Source: JALWZX01 sp964506905
Lineage (GTDB): Bacteria > Patescibacteriota > WWE3 > 2-01-FULL-39-13
NCBI GenBank assembly: GCA_964506905.1
Contig: CAZDNW010000060.1
Coordinates: 1 to 21,052 of the forward strand
Direction: 5' to 3'
DNA length: 21,052 bases
Shown here piece by piece: positions 1 through 7,096 of this stretch (positions are counted from its first letter, which is position 1; every line of letters starts with the position of its first letter). A model generated the notes under the pieces. That model saw only the letters and a program-made list of their open reading frames with translations. It was not told the origin of the DNA and searched no databases. Both the position numbers and the translations under genes were made by a program.

Positions 1-857
1 TCTGCTTCATCACAAATTTCATTTTTTGTGTTTTTTGCATTTAAGATTTTTTCTGATGCGTGTTCTAATGCTCTTGTTACAGTTGTTCCTACTGCAACTA
101 CTTTGTGGCCTTTTTGTTTTGTTTTTATTATTTTTTCTGCAACATTTTTTGATATTTCGTAATATTCTTTGTGCATCTTGTGTTTTTCAACTTCATCTTC
201 TCTAACAGGCATAAATGTTCCTAACCCCACATGTAAGGTTATGTATTCAATATCAACTTGTTTTTCTTTTAATTTGTTTTGTATTTCATCGGTAAAATTA
301 AGTGATGCAGTTGGGGCAGCTACTGACCCTTTTTCTTTTGCAAATAATGTTTGGTATCTTGTTTCGTCTTCTTTTGTTGTATTTCTATGTAAGTAAGGGG
401 GTATTGGAACTTCCCCAACTTCTTCTGTGATTTTGTATAAATTTGTTTTTGATTCTACAAGTGCTATACCTCCTTCTAATACTGATTTAATTGTTACTTC
501 ATATTTTGTTGGTTGGTTTTCTTTTGTTAAAACTTTTACTTTATCGTTTGGCTTTAATTTTCCTTTATACATTATTTTACTTGTGGAAATTTTATCGTTG
601 TGTTTTTCTAAAAGTAATAGCTCTACTTTTCCACCTGTTTCTTTTTGCCCATATAATCTTGCTTTTATTACTTTTGTATTGTTTAAAATCACTAAATCGC
701 CTTCATTTAAATATTTAGGCAAATTAAAATATTTGTCGTGTATTATTTTTTTTGTGGTTTTGTTTAAAACTAATAGGTTAGTTGTTCCTCTTTTTTTAGG
801 GGGAAATTTGGCAATTTTCTCGTCTGGTAAGTTGTAATCAAAATCTGATATTTTCAT
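1..857 (-). CDS. queA: S-adenosylmethionine:tRNA ribosyltransferase-isomerase, 3' end missing
   Basis: QueA transfers and isomerises the ribose of S-adenosylmethionine onto 7-aminomethyl-7-deazaguanine at tRNA position 34, making epoxyqueuosine. The reverse-strand frame is open from the ATG at 857 to the window edge, giving 285 residues of a family usually near 340, so only the C-terminal part is missing. The N-terminus MKISDFDYNLPDEKIAKFPP is the typical QueA opening. Further family motifs are GSVAAPTASLNF, HVGLGTFMPVRE followed by HKMHKEYYEI, and VAVGTTVTRALEHA. The start codon overlaps the stop of the upstream 27-aa peptide (ATGA), so the two are probably translationally coupled. No Shine-Dalgarno is visible. 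Family assignment is secure; nothing can be said of the last ~55 residues. Confidence 0.96.
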   Translation of the reverse strand, partial: MKISDFDYNLPDEKIAKFPPKKRGTTNLLVLNKTTKKIIHDKYFNLPKYLNEGDLVILNNTKVIKARLYGQKETGGKVELLLLEKHNDKISTSKIMYKGKLKPNDKVKVLTKENQPTKYEVTIKSVLEGGIALVESKTNLYKITEEVGEVPIPPYLHRNTTKEDETRYQTLFAKEKGSVAAPTASLNFTDEIQNKLKEKQVDIEYITLHVGLGTFMPVREDEVEKHKMHKEYYEISKNVAEKIIKTKQKGHKVVAVGTTVTRALEHASEKILNAKNTKNEICDEA

Positions 858-937
858 CTGAAAAGTACAGCAAGTAAGATTATTGGTAATATCGCGGCTA
901 TCAAGAATAGCAGTAGTAACTTTACTTTTTCACTCAT
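854..937 (-). CDS. 27-aa single-helix membrane peptide overlapping queA
   Basis: A short reading frame begins MSEKVKLLLLFLIAAILP and ends LLAVLFR before TGA. After a short charged N-terminus (S-E-K-V-K) almost the whole peptide is one hydrophobic helix with a single Pro and an Arg at the end. Its TGA overlaps the queA ATG by the ATGA arrangement, and its ATG lies 23 nt after the stop of the five-helix membrane gene. A -10-like TAAAAT on the minus strand (944-949) sits exactly 6 nt before the ATG, the same spacing as at other genes here, which supports a real start. No family is recognised. It could be a small membrane regulatory peptide or simply a coupling leader for queA. Proof of translation is lacking. 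Confidence 0.55.
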   Translation of the reverse strand: MSEKVKLLLLFLIAAILPIILLAVLFR

Positions 938-960
938 ATTGAAATTTTATCATAAATTAA

Positions 961-1566
961 CTAAATGGTGATTCCAGTTTTTCCTAATAGATAATAGTAA
1001 AGTAAAAATGTTGCAAGTACTATAAAAGCAGTTATCACCATTCTGTGTTTTGATTTATGTTGGTGGTAAAGTTTTCTATCTTTATGCGTACTAACATCAA
1101 CGAGTTCATCACCAAATACAATTGAAAATATTGTTCCAACAAATGAAATAACTAGTATTAACCAATACGGCCATGGCGTTGTTAGTATTTCATGAAATAG
1201 TTGTAATACCATTGTGTTGTTAAATGTTTCTGAACTATATGCAAAGGCGTAAAATACGACTCCAAATGCTACAAAGTAGGCGAAAATTTGTGTGTAGATC
1301 ATGCGAATTCCCATTAATAATCTAACTGGAAATGCTAATAAAAAGCCTGCATCTGCAATTGGTGTACATAGTACAAAAAACGCCCATGTTAAGATTGAAA
1401 CGAAAAAGCCTTCACCTGCACCAAATCTATATGATTCAAATAAAAAATAGCCGATTACAAATATTATTAAAAAGATAAATCGAATTAGTGCGTGGTTTTT
1501 TGTTTCTTCACCAAAAAATGCTTTAATTTCGTTTAAATCTTTTTTTAATATTGATTCGGATATCAT
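961..1566 (-). CDS. Conserved-looking membrane protein, about five helices, function unknown
   Basis: The 201-residue protein has a soluble, charged N-terminus of about 27 residues followed by hydrophobic segments near 28-46, 52-73, 88-109, 131-152 and 178-197. Polar motifs that look conserved rather than random are CTPIADAGFLL with FPVRLLMG in and after helix 2, and GDELVDVSTHKDRKLYHQHK in the loop before the last helix, where Asp, His and Lys are clustered. I do not recognise the family and assign no function. Immediately upstream on the minus strand TAAAAT ends 6 nt before the ATG, suggesting a leaderless transcript. It is the first gene of a minus-strand run with the 27-aa peptide and queA, and is divergent from pgk across 85 bp. 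Confidence 0.8.
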   Translation of the reverse strand: MISESILKKDLNEIKAFFGEETKNHALIRFIFLIIFVIGYFLFESYRFGAGEGFFVSILTWAFFVLCTPIADAGFLLAFPVRLLMGIRMIYTQIFAYFVAFGVVFYAFAYSSETFNNTMVLQLFHEILTTPWPYWLILVISFVGTIFSIVFGDELVDVSTHKDRKLYHQHKSKHRMVITAFIVLATFLLYYYLLGKTGITI

Positions 1567-1617
1567 ATTATTATTTTATACCTAATAGTTTGAGATAAAA
1601 AGTTAATATATCAATTA

Positions 1618-1645
1618 TTGATATTATATTACTCTATCATATACT
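1618..1645 (+). promoter_or_regulatory. Sigma-70-type promoter of the PGK gene, predicted leaderless
   Basis: TTGATA (1618-1623), a 16-nt spacer and TATACT (1640-1645) make a good -35/-10 pair. The -10 ends only 6 nt before the ATG at 1652, so initiation at the usual distance would put +1 on or beside the start codon. No Shine-Dalgarno could fit. Confidence 0.65.
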
Positions 1646-1651
1646 TATATT

Positions 1652-2704
1652 ATGGATCTTAAAACACTTAACGACACCAATATTTCAAATAAACGAGTTT
1701 TATATGTTGCCCCTTACGACATAGATACTAAAGAAGTAGATGGGCGAATTGTTTTAAAGGATAATTACAGAATAAGGGCAACTGTTTCTACTCTTGAACA
1801 TTTGATTGAACAAGGTTGCAAAATAACTATTATTACATGGGTTAAAAGGCCTAATGGTGAAGTTGTAGAAAAATGGAGCACCAAACCACATGCTAAAGAA
1901 TTATCTAAATTATTGGGAAAAGAAGTTAAGCATGTTTCTAAATGTGTTGGTGATGAAGTTGACGAAGCTGTTAAAAACTTGAAAAGCGGTGAATTGGTAA
2001 TGCTTGAAAATACACGGTTTAACCCAAATGAGAAAGGCGATTATTCTGAATTTGCAAAACAATTAACAACAAATCAAGATATTATCGTTTTTGATAACTT
2101 TGCGGGGGCACACAGAGATGAAGGCACAACTGTTGGAGTATTAGAAAATTTGCCTGCAGTTGCTGGTTTTTATTTTGAAAAAGAAGTTAATTCACTTGAA
2201 AAAGCATTAAACAGTCAAGACCATCCGTTTGTTTTGGTTGTTGGTGGGGTAAAGGCAGAAGATAAAGTTAAAATTATTGAACATTTTTTGGATATCGCAG
2301 ATTTTGTTTTGGTAGGTGGTAAGTTACCTTTAGATCCGTTAATTGAAGATTTTAAAGATGAGGAAGTCGTGCATGTTGCGACACTTAGAGAAGATACACT
2401 AGACATTAGTGATGAATCTATTGCTGAATTTACTTCTATTTTAGAACAAGCAAAAACAGTAATTTGGGCAGGGCCAATGGGATATTTTGAAGAATTGGAT
2501 AGTGCAAAAGGTACAATTGAGGTCGGCAAAGCAATTGCAAACATAAAAGATGGTTATACAGTTGTTGGGGGTGGTGATACTTCTGACGCAGTTTATAAAC
2601 TTGGATTAGAAGAAGGGTTTGATTTTATTTCTCTTGCCGGTGGAGCAACACTTAACTTTTTAGCTGGCGTAGAATTGCCAGTAATGAAATATTTGAAAAA
2701 ATAG
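1652..2704 (+). CDS. pgk: Phosphoglycerate kinase, divergent and shortened
   Basis: PGK moves phosphate between 1,3-bisphosphoglycerate and ADP in glycolysis. Two-domain PGK architecture is clear: RIRA near 40-43, ENTRF 119-123, GAHRDE 152-157, GGVKAEDK 198-205, IWAGPMG 271-277, GGGDTSDAV 307-315 and SLAGGATLNFL 327-337. The protein is odd in two ways. The N-domain signature RxDxNxP is replaced by VAPYDID (residues 19-25), losing the usual Arg, Asp and Asn, and the SHLGRP loop reads TWVKRP (62-67), losing the His. The other basic-patch arginines (R40, R66, R122, R155) remain. At 350 residues it is some 40-50 shorter than usual, mainly missing the segment after the GGG/GGK turn (near 222-230). 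It may be an active divergent PGK, use another carboxyl-phosphate substrate, or be a paralogue. A strong leaderless-type promoter precedes it. Confidence 0.9.
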   Translation: MDLKTLNDTNISNKRVLYVAPYDIDTKEVDGRIVLKDNYRIRATVSTLEHLIEQGCKITIITWVKRPNGEVVEKWSTKPHAKELSKLLGKEVKHVSKCVGDEVDEAVKNLKSGELVMLENTRFNPNEKGDYSEFAKQLTTNQDIIVFDNFAGAHRDEGTTVGVLENLPAVAGFYFEKEVNSLEKALNSQDHPFVLVVGGVKAEDKVKIIEHFLDIADFVLVGGKLPLDPLIEDFKDEEVVHVATLREDTLDISDESIAEFTSILEQAKTVIWAGPMGYFEELDSAKGTIEVGKAIANIKDGYTVVGGGDTSDAVYKLGLEEGFDFISLAGGATLNFLAGVELPVMKYLKK

Positions 2705-2730
2705 CACAAAAAAGCTAAAATGTATCAGCT

Positions 2731-3675
2731 ATGAAAAAGAAGAAGGGCGGGAAACAAAAAACTAGAACTAGTTCACATCGAACGAATTCCTCAAAATCAA
2801 AAAAGAGAAAACCGTTAATTAAAATTATTGTTGGTGTTATTTTTATTGTAGTTGGAATTGGAGGCTTGGTTTATGTAGTTAAGGGAAACTTAGGCAAACC
2901 TACAACTGTAAATGAAGAACAGTTACAACAAGACGAAACAAAAGAGCTTGTGCAAAAAGATGAAGATGTTTCTATTCCTGACGGTGCAACTAAAATTATT
3001 TACCTCGGATTAAATTTAGAAGATGTAGAAGTGTTTTATTTTGATGATAAGGCAGTTATAAGAATTCCAAATGCATCTCAAAAAGATTTTGTACTAACAA
3101 AAGATTACTCAAGAGAGTATAAAAGCGGAAAAACTGGTAAAAAAGATACTAAAGAATATTACATATCTATAAAACCAAAACAAACAATAGAATTAGAAAA
3201 AAATGAAGACAAAATATCAATTTTATTTAATGGCGATACTGTTTTTAGAGGCACAGATAAGGCAACATCGAAGTTAAACGAATTAGCAGAAAAGGCGAAA
3301 ACATTTATTCAGGACTCCGATTGGTATGACAACGAAAATTATAAGAATCTGAAATTGGCGACCGTAAAAGAATCTACAAAGTGTAAAGAAAACTGCTATA
3401 TTTTAACATTTGAATATTTAGTACCTGTAAAAGAGCCTAACCAAGTAAGTAAAACAACCGATTCAAAAGTAGAAAATGATAAGGGAACACAAACCACAGA
3501 AGATTCTGCAAACACAACTTCAAACGACGACGACACACAATCAGAGAATACTGCAAACAATCAAACAGATTCTGATATCCCAAATGGTTATGAAAAATAT
3601 ACCGTATCAATATTTGTAAGTGAAAAAGATGTAAAAGTATACAAAAAAGGTACTAAGGTAAACTTAAATCAATAA
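2731..3675 (+). CDS. Single-pass membrane-anchored surface protein, unknown function
   Basis: The 314-residue protein starts with a very basic, Lys/Ser-rich cytosolic tail (1-30), then one hydrophobic helix (about 30-50), then an extracytoplasmic region of about 260 residues. The outer part alternates predicted beta strands (for example KIIYLGLNL and AVIRIPNA), has a Cys pair in KCKENC (218 and 222) that could form a disulfide, and carries an Asn/Thr/Asp-rich low-complexity stretch (about 238-284) inserted between FEYLVPVKE and YEKYTVSIFV. That stretch looks like a flexible surface loop. No Sec cleavage site or sortase motif is visible, so it is probably a type II anchored protein. It lies 26 bp after pgk on the same strand and is likely cotranscribed with it. 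No family recognised. Confidence 0.82.
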   Translation: MKKKKGGKQKTRTSSHRTNSSKSKKRKPLIKIIVGVIFIVVGIGGLVYVVKGNLGKPTTVNEEQLQQDETKELVQKDEDVSIPDGATKIIYLGLNLEDVEVFYFDDKAVIRIPNASQKDFVLTKDYSREYKSGKTGKKDTKEYYISIKPKQTIELEKNEDKISILFNGDTVFRGTDKATSKLNELAEKAKTFIQDSDWYDNENYKNLKLATVKESTKCKENCYILTFEYLVPVKEPNQVSKTTDSKVENDKGTQTTEDSANTTSNDDDTQSENTANNQTDSDIPNGYEKYTVSIFVSEKDVKVYKKGTKVNLNQ

Positions 3676-3709
3676 TGTTTGGCTTGTTTGTTGTAACGGT
3701 GTGAGCTTG

Positions 3710-4315
3710 TTATCTTGTATAAGTTCCCATTAATACGGTTTCATCTATAATTTTATCTTGAAATGCTTTTTCTACATCACCCCTTGTTGCCCCGTTTTGT
3801 AAATTTAATAAATCGTTTATTGCATATAACCTAAAATAATATCTGTGAGTTCCGTGGGGTGGGCATGGACCATCATATTCAACTTTTTTGAAATCATTTA
3901 TTCCCTGTAATGCACCTTCTGGCACAGAGTTCTCATCAATAAAGTTTGTGTCTGGCGAAATATTAAATAATATCCAGTGAGTAAAAACACCTATTGGGGC
4001 ATCTGGATCATCTACAATTAACACTAAACTTTTTGTACCTTCTGGTATGTTTTCTATTATGAGCGGAGGGTTTACGTTTTCACCGTCACATGAATATTTT
4101 TGAGGGATTTCCCCATTATTATTAAAAACATTGGATTTAATTTGAAATTTTGTTTCAGACATTTTCTCTTGTAAATTATTTAAACTTTTAGATTGGTTTG
4201 TAGCAGTATCTTGCTGATTTGTTTTATTTGTATTATGTGTATGGGCATACCAAAACCCTGCAAACACAATGATAACAAAGCCGATTGTTGCTAATATTAT
4301 TTGATATACTTTCAT
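3710..4315 (-). CDS. YbhB/YbcL-type PEBP (Raf kinase inhibitor-like) protein, membrane-anchored
   Basis: Residues about 55-201 form a phosphatidylethanolamine-binding-protein fold of the bacterial YbhB/YbcL type. The ligand-pocket motifs are DDPDAP (102-107) and GPCPPHGTHRYYFRLYA (149-165), with the strand NPPLIIENIPEGTKSLVLIV before them. Bacterial members bind small anions or phospholipid headgroups; their physiological role is poorly known. An N-terminal hydrophobic helix (5-22) plus an Asn/Gln/Thr-rich linker (27-50) suggests export with a retained anchor or a cleaved signal. It begins 5 bp after the two-helix membrane gene and is probably in one transcript with it. Family confident, function not. 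Confidence 0.92.
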   Translation of the reverse strand: MKVYQIILATIGFVIIVFAGFWYAHTHNTNKTNQQDTATNQSKSLNNLQEKMSETKFQIKSNVFNNNGEIPQKYSCDGENVNPPLIIENIPEGTKSLVLIVDDPDAPIGVFTHWILFNISPDTNFIDENSVPEGALQGINDFKKVEYDGPCPPHGTHRYYFRLYAINDLLNLQNGATRGDVEKAFQDKIIDETVLMGTYTR

Positions 4316-4320
4316 ATCTC

Positions 4321-4938
4321 TTAATTAAATTTGAATTTATTTGCAAGGTAACTTGTCATTCTATCTAAATAAGTGGTCTCAGGTTCTTCTATTATAGATA
4401 CATATTCATTAACAATTTCTTGTAGTTTCTTTTTATCAACATCTTCACTAAGAATTAGATATAATCTACCAGGGAATTTTTCCACAGTATCAAATACGAG
4501 AAAATCAGTATCGTCTTTTTTAACAAAGAAGAAATCTAAAAGTTGATCCCACGGATAATTATGCTCTGATGCGTAATAAACCCCGTTAGTTGTGATTTTA
4601 TGAACAACTTTTCTCGGTGGAATTGATGTAAACACATAAACAACAAAAAAGAATATTCCAAAAAATAAAATTAACCAAAAATCTTTTATGATTAAAAATA
4701 AAACGGAAAAGAATATCAAAATAATCGCAATTCTTCTATAAAAATCGCGTGATCTTTTCTTAAATGGGCGATCGGGAGCTTCCCATTCTATCAATGTTAC
4801 AGATGGTTTAACTATTTTCTGCGGTTGTTGTGTCTGCTCTTGAGATTGAGAATTAGCGTTTTGTGAAGTCACTTTCGGCTCTTGTTGATTGGGCTGTTTG
4901 GGTTGAGTAGGTGGAACAAAAAACTCTTTCAATTTCAT
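4321..4938 (-). CDS. Two-helix membrane protein with Pro/Gln-rich N-terminus, unknown function
   Basis: The 205-residue protein has a low-complexity Pro/Gln/Asn-rich N-terminal stretch (8-42), a short segment with EWEAPDRPF (51-59), a tight pair of membrane helices (about 69-84 and 87-106) and a C-terminal cytosolic domain of about 95 residues. The C-terminal domain (KITTNGVYYASEHNYPWDQL and on) has the strand and Trp pattern of bacterial PH-like membrane-associated domains, but this is a guess from pattern only. TACAAT on the minus strand ends 9 nt before the ATG, so the transcript would have almost no leader. It precedes the PEBP gene by 5 bp, so the two probably act at the same membrane. 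No enzyme motif seen. Confidence 0.78.
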   Translation of the reverse strand: MKLKEFFVPPTQPKQPNQQEPKVTSQNANSQSQEQTQQPQKIVKPSVTLIEWEAPDRPFKKRSRDFYRRIAIILIFFSVLFLIIKDFWLILFFGIFFFVVYVFTSIPPRKVVHKITTNGVYYASEHNYPWDQLLDFFFVKKDDTDFLVFDTVEKFPGRLYLILSEDVDKKKLQEIVNEYVSIIEEPETTYLDRMTSYLANKFKFN

Positions 4939-4988
4939 TATAGTTTGATTGTATCACAACTAATTAAAATTTTAATTTCCTAATTTTA

Positions 4989-5555
4989 CTAAATCTGCGT
5001 TTTATAAAGTTGCGTATGTGCTGCATCTGAAACAGTGATTATATACTCAAAACCTGTTAAATTATCATAATCTATTATATTAAGCGATGTATTATGTATA
5101 ACAAAGTGCGTAAACACTTTGGGGTCGCCATCTGCTAATATCTTTGTTAACAATACACGAATCCAATTTCCATGCGTAAATATAACAACTTCTTGATTTG
5201 GATGTCTTTTGCAAATTTTTTGATATGTTTTATAAACATGCTCTGTTGTTTTAGCAAAATCTTTTAAAATTGCGTGCGCTGTTACAATACCAGGTTGTGG
5301 CCAATTTTCATTACCAACTTCGTTAAGTGCCGATGTATAAACTACAGTATTATGATGATAATCATTAACAATTTGACAAGTATCCATGGCCCTACGCACA
5401 CGACTGCAATACATAGCATCAAAAGTATTATCTTGAAGCCGTTTAGCTAATTGTAACGCTTGAATTCTACCAAAATTATTAAGAGGATAGTTTTCTAATT
5501 GTAACCCTTGTTCATCGTAGGCATCACCATGACGAATAAAATATAATCTTGTCAT
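4989..5555 (-). CDS. Histidine phosphatase family protein (phosphoglycerate-mutase-like)
   Basis: The catalytic RHG motif is at residues 8-10 (YFIRHGDAYDE), CSRVRRAMDT at 50-59 supplies the second phosphate-binding Arg, and FTHGNWIR (126-133) holds the second catalytic His. Glu79 in LNEVG is a plausible acid. At 188 residues it matches small phosphatases of the CobC/SixA/YhfR-like clan rather than a 230-250-residue glycolytic phosphoglycerate mutase. Substrate cannot be told from sequence; a sugar phosphate, nucleotide or phosphoprotein is possible. TAACAT on the minus strand ends 6 nt before the ATG, with TATGAT overlapping just upstream as an alternative -10. It lies 50 bp upstream of the two-helix membrane gene in the same direction. 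Confidence 0.93.
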   Translation of the reverse strand: MTRLYFIRHGDAYDEQGLQLENYPLNNFGRIQALQLAKRLQDNTFDAMYCSRVRRAMDTCQIVNDYHHNTVVYTSALNEVGNENWPQPGIVTAHAILKDFAKTTEHVYKTYQKICKRHPNQEVVIFTHGNWIRVLLTKILADGDPKVFTHFVIHNTSLNIIDYDNLTGFEYIITVSDAAHTQLYKTQI

Positions 5556-5783
5556 AATAATATGTTATCATAAATGCAATTTTGCTTTTAGTACAAATTT
5601 ATTATGTTGATTTGTAGCGATTTTTAGGTTCGTTTTTGTATATTATTTTAGGGCTATTTTTTGCTTCGCTGTTTGGTTTAATATACAGATTTACATGAAA
5701 ATATTGTAAAGCATTATGCAAAATGATTGGTACTATAAAACCCTGCTAAATTTTGCTTGTTATGATTATGTGGAATTTATAGA

Positions 5784-5811
5784 TTGTATGTTAAATTAAG
5801 TTTTGTATAAT
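5784..5811 (+). promoter_or_regulatory. Promoter of tRNA-Ser
   Basis: TTGTAT (5784-5789), 16-nt spacer and consensus TATAAT (5806-5811). The tRNA 5' end lies 24 nt downstream, leaving a leader of about 18 nt for RNase P to remove. The preceding 5556-5783 is AT-rich with no supported gene. Confidence 0.6.
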
Positions 5812-5835
5812 ACATATCAGACATAATACTTATGA

Positions 5836-5924
5836 GGAGGGGTGGCTGAGTGGTTTAAAGCGGCGGATTGCTAATCCGTTGGGCAGAAATGTCCGCGCAG
5901 GTTCGAATCCTGTCCCCTCCGCCA
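5836..5924 (+). tRNA. tRNA-Ser (anticodon GCT)
   Basis: A complete class II tRNA decoding AGC/AGU. The acceptor stem GGAGGGG (5836-5842) pairs with CCCCTCC (5914-5920), the discriminator is G5921 and CCA (5922-5924) is encoded. The D-arm (GGCTGAGTGGTTTAAAGC) is followed by an anticodon stem GCGGA/TCCGT with loop TTGCTAA, placing anticodon GCT at 5870-5872. A long variable arm (about 5881-5900) and the T-loop GGTTCGAATCC follow. All features are canonical. No intrinsic terminator follows directly; a GC-rich island begins at once. Confidence 0.97.
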
Positions 5925-6016
5925 GATTTCACTTTCAGCGATTTTGGAAGGCGTTGCCTCGGCGCGTTGCGCCTCGGCATGGTATTTTTCCGCTATAGTC
6001 CAAGGTTTTTTGAAAT

Positions 6017-6032
6017 CGCACGCCAGCGTGCG
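6017..6032. repeat. Perfect 7-bp inverted repeat inside the GC island
   Basis: CGCACGC (6017-6023) and GCGTGCG (6026-6032) are exact inverted copies separated by CA. A GC-rich hairpin would form on either strand. Confidence 0.6.
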
Positions 6033-6070
6033 GTCGGCAATGCGGGGCGAGCCGCTGGGCGGGATTATTC

Positions 6071-6090
6071 AAAATCCGCTTGCGGATTTT
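6071..6090. terminator. Perfect 9-bp inverted repeat, possible bidirectional terminator
   Basis: AAAATCCGC (6071-6079) and GCGGATTTT (6082-6090) are exact inverted copies around TT. The A-tract, GC core and T-tract resemble a short intrinsic terminator working in both directions; it could end tRNA-Ser transcripts. The T-run is only four bases, so the function is uncertain. Confidence 0.4.
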
Positions 6091-6302
6091 GTTCAAAGAA
6101 AGTTCGAACCTCGTCCAGAAAACACCGCCAGATTGAATTAGAAAAAGCAATCTAAAAATCATATTTAAGCCACAAATTGTTGATAGCCCATATAACTTTC
6201 ACCATTAAAACCCATCGATTAAGAATCAACTATATAAATTTTCTACTTTACAATCTACACTTACGAGTGAAATCACATAACATAATGTATACTGTTTATA
6301 AT

Positions 6303-7070
6303 ATGCTAAATATAAAAGCCTTAAACTTAAAGTCTTCCTTAGTATTTGCAACTATTTACATAATGATAATGGCTGTAGGTATGTATGTTATGCATCATGT
6401 CTTTGGATTTAATTATCAAGATCCGCGAATGACATATGTTATTTTATGGATAGAAGTAATTTTAGTAGCATATGCACATCTTGTAATTAAAAAAGTTTCC
6501 AGCTTAAAAGAAATCGGATTTGGAAAAATTAATTAAAAACATATCTTATGGTTAACCCCAGCATATGCTATTTCTATTTTATCTTTACTATTCACCTTTT
6601 ATACTGCAATATCAACGGACACACTTAATAATAATTGGTTGTTATTTCTATCTGTAGGATTAGCAACACTCTTGGTTGGCGTCTCTGAAGAATTGATGTT
6701 TAGAGGTATCGTTGTTTTACACGGTGCATTAAAAGACACTTCGGTTATTAAATCCGTAATTATCAGCGCGATTGTATTTTCGCTGCTTCATTCAATAAAT
6801 GTTTTAGGCGGAAACTCTTTACAAGAAATGATAATGCAACTTGGATTTACTTTTGTAATGGGTATGTTTTTAGGATTAATAATACTAAAAGTAAACAGTT
6901 TGATTCCACTTATTATATTTCATTGGCTTTGGGATTTTTCACTTATTTCCTCAAATATTATAAATTCTCAAAATGCTATAATAAATATTTTAACTGGTTT
7001 TCATTTTTACTTTGAAATTATTGCTATGTTGGTTTTATTGGTTTTGGTATATAGAAAAAGCAGAGCCTGA
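6303..7070 (+). pseudogene. CPBP-family intramembrane protease gene interrupted by in-frame TAA
   Basis: One continuous frame codes a multi-helix membrane protein of about 255 residues but is cut by a single TAA at 6534-6536. Upstream it starts MLNIKALNLKSSLVFATIYI and ends SLKEIGFGKIN, the usual short 'LGF' region of CPBP proteins. Without any frame change it resumes as KHILWLTPAYAISILSLLF and continues into the catalytic part (EExxxR, FxxxH and HxxxD). The start at 6303 is chosen because TATACT (6288-6293) ends 9 nt before it; an in-frame ATG at 6285 is upstream of that -10. A point mutation, an assembly error or stop readthrough could explain the break. 5925-6302 otherwise holds only the GC island and AT-rich sequence. 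Confidence 0.6.
6639..7070 (+). CDS. CPBP (CAAX-like/Abi) intramembrane metalloprotease, catalytic part
   Basis: This 143-residue piece follows the in-frame TAA described for 6303-7070 and could be translated alone from the ATG at 6639. It holds all recognised CPBP motifs: SEELMFRG (EExxxR), FSLLH (FxxxH) and HWLWD (HxxxD), placed in three hydrophobic helices. Known family members are Rce1-like CAAX proteases and bacteriocin-immunity or abortive-infection proteins; the substrate here is unknown. The start has no clear -10 at the spacing common in this window and no Shine-Dalgarno, and the first membrane helices would be absent, so independent function is doubtful. The gene ends in a hairpin. 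Confidence 0.6.
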   Translation: MLFLSVGLATLLVGVSEELMFRGIVVLHGALKDTSVIKSVIISAIVFSLLHSINVLGGNSLQEMIMQLGFTFVMGMFLGLIILKVNSLIPLIIFHWLWDFSLISSNIINSQNAIINILTGFHFYFEIIAMLVLLVLVYRKSRA

Positions 7071-7096
7071 CATACATGTGTCAATTTTGAGGCTCT
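7062..7096 (+). terminator. Hairpin at the end of the CPBP gene
   Basis: AGAGCCT (7062-7068) pairs with AGGCTCT (7090-7096), and inside it TGACA (7068-7072) can pair with TGTCA (7079-7083). The stem straddles the CPBP stop codon. No T-run follows (AAATTATAT), so it may be a weak terminator or an mRNA 3' stabiliser. The rest of 7097-7290 is AT-rich; TATAAT at 7249-7254 may be the -10 of the next gene. Confidence 0.4.

Larger units (their letters stand above)
5919..6134 (+). mobile_element. GC-rich island bounded by a duplicated tRNA-Ser 3' end
   Basis: The bases after the tRNA switch from an AT-rich background to about 54% GC by hand count over 5941-6120. The tract is bounded by a 10-bp direct repeat CCGCCAGATT at 5919-5928 (the tRNA 3' end) and 6125-6134. 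The similarity reaches further: GTTCGAA plus CC from the T-loop recurs at 6102-6110 and CCTCGTCC follows it. The inside holds a near-tandem repeat (GCGTTGC-CTCGGC at 5951-5963 and GCGTTGCGCCTCGGC at 5964-5978) and two perfect short-loop palindromes. No credible protein is encoded; several frames are open only because the tract is GC-rich. This looks like a non-coding tRNA-associated repeat or the scar of an element integrated at the tRNA 3' end. Confidence 0.55.

Noticed and set aside
169..837. Plus-strand frames at the left edge
   Set aside because: They are antisense shadows of queA, whose reverse-strand translation carries clear family motifs.
5556..5783. A gene in the AT-rich gap before tRNA-Ser
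   Set aside because: Both strands were read; only very short frames occur, with no promoter-spaced start except the tRNA promoter.
6102..6130. A second functional tRNA ending in CCA
   Set aside because: The T-loop TTCGAAC and CCA are there, but the T-stem has mismatches and no matching acceptor, D-arm or anticodon arm precedes it.
5868..6162. Protein-coding genes in the GC-rich tract after tRNA-Ser
   Set aside because: Several overlapping frames are open on both strands only because the tract is GC-rich; one begins inside the tRNA. None resembles a protein family.
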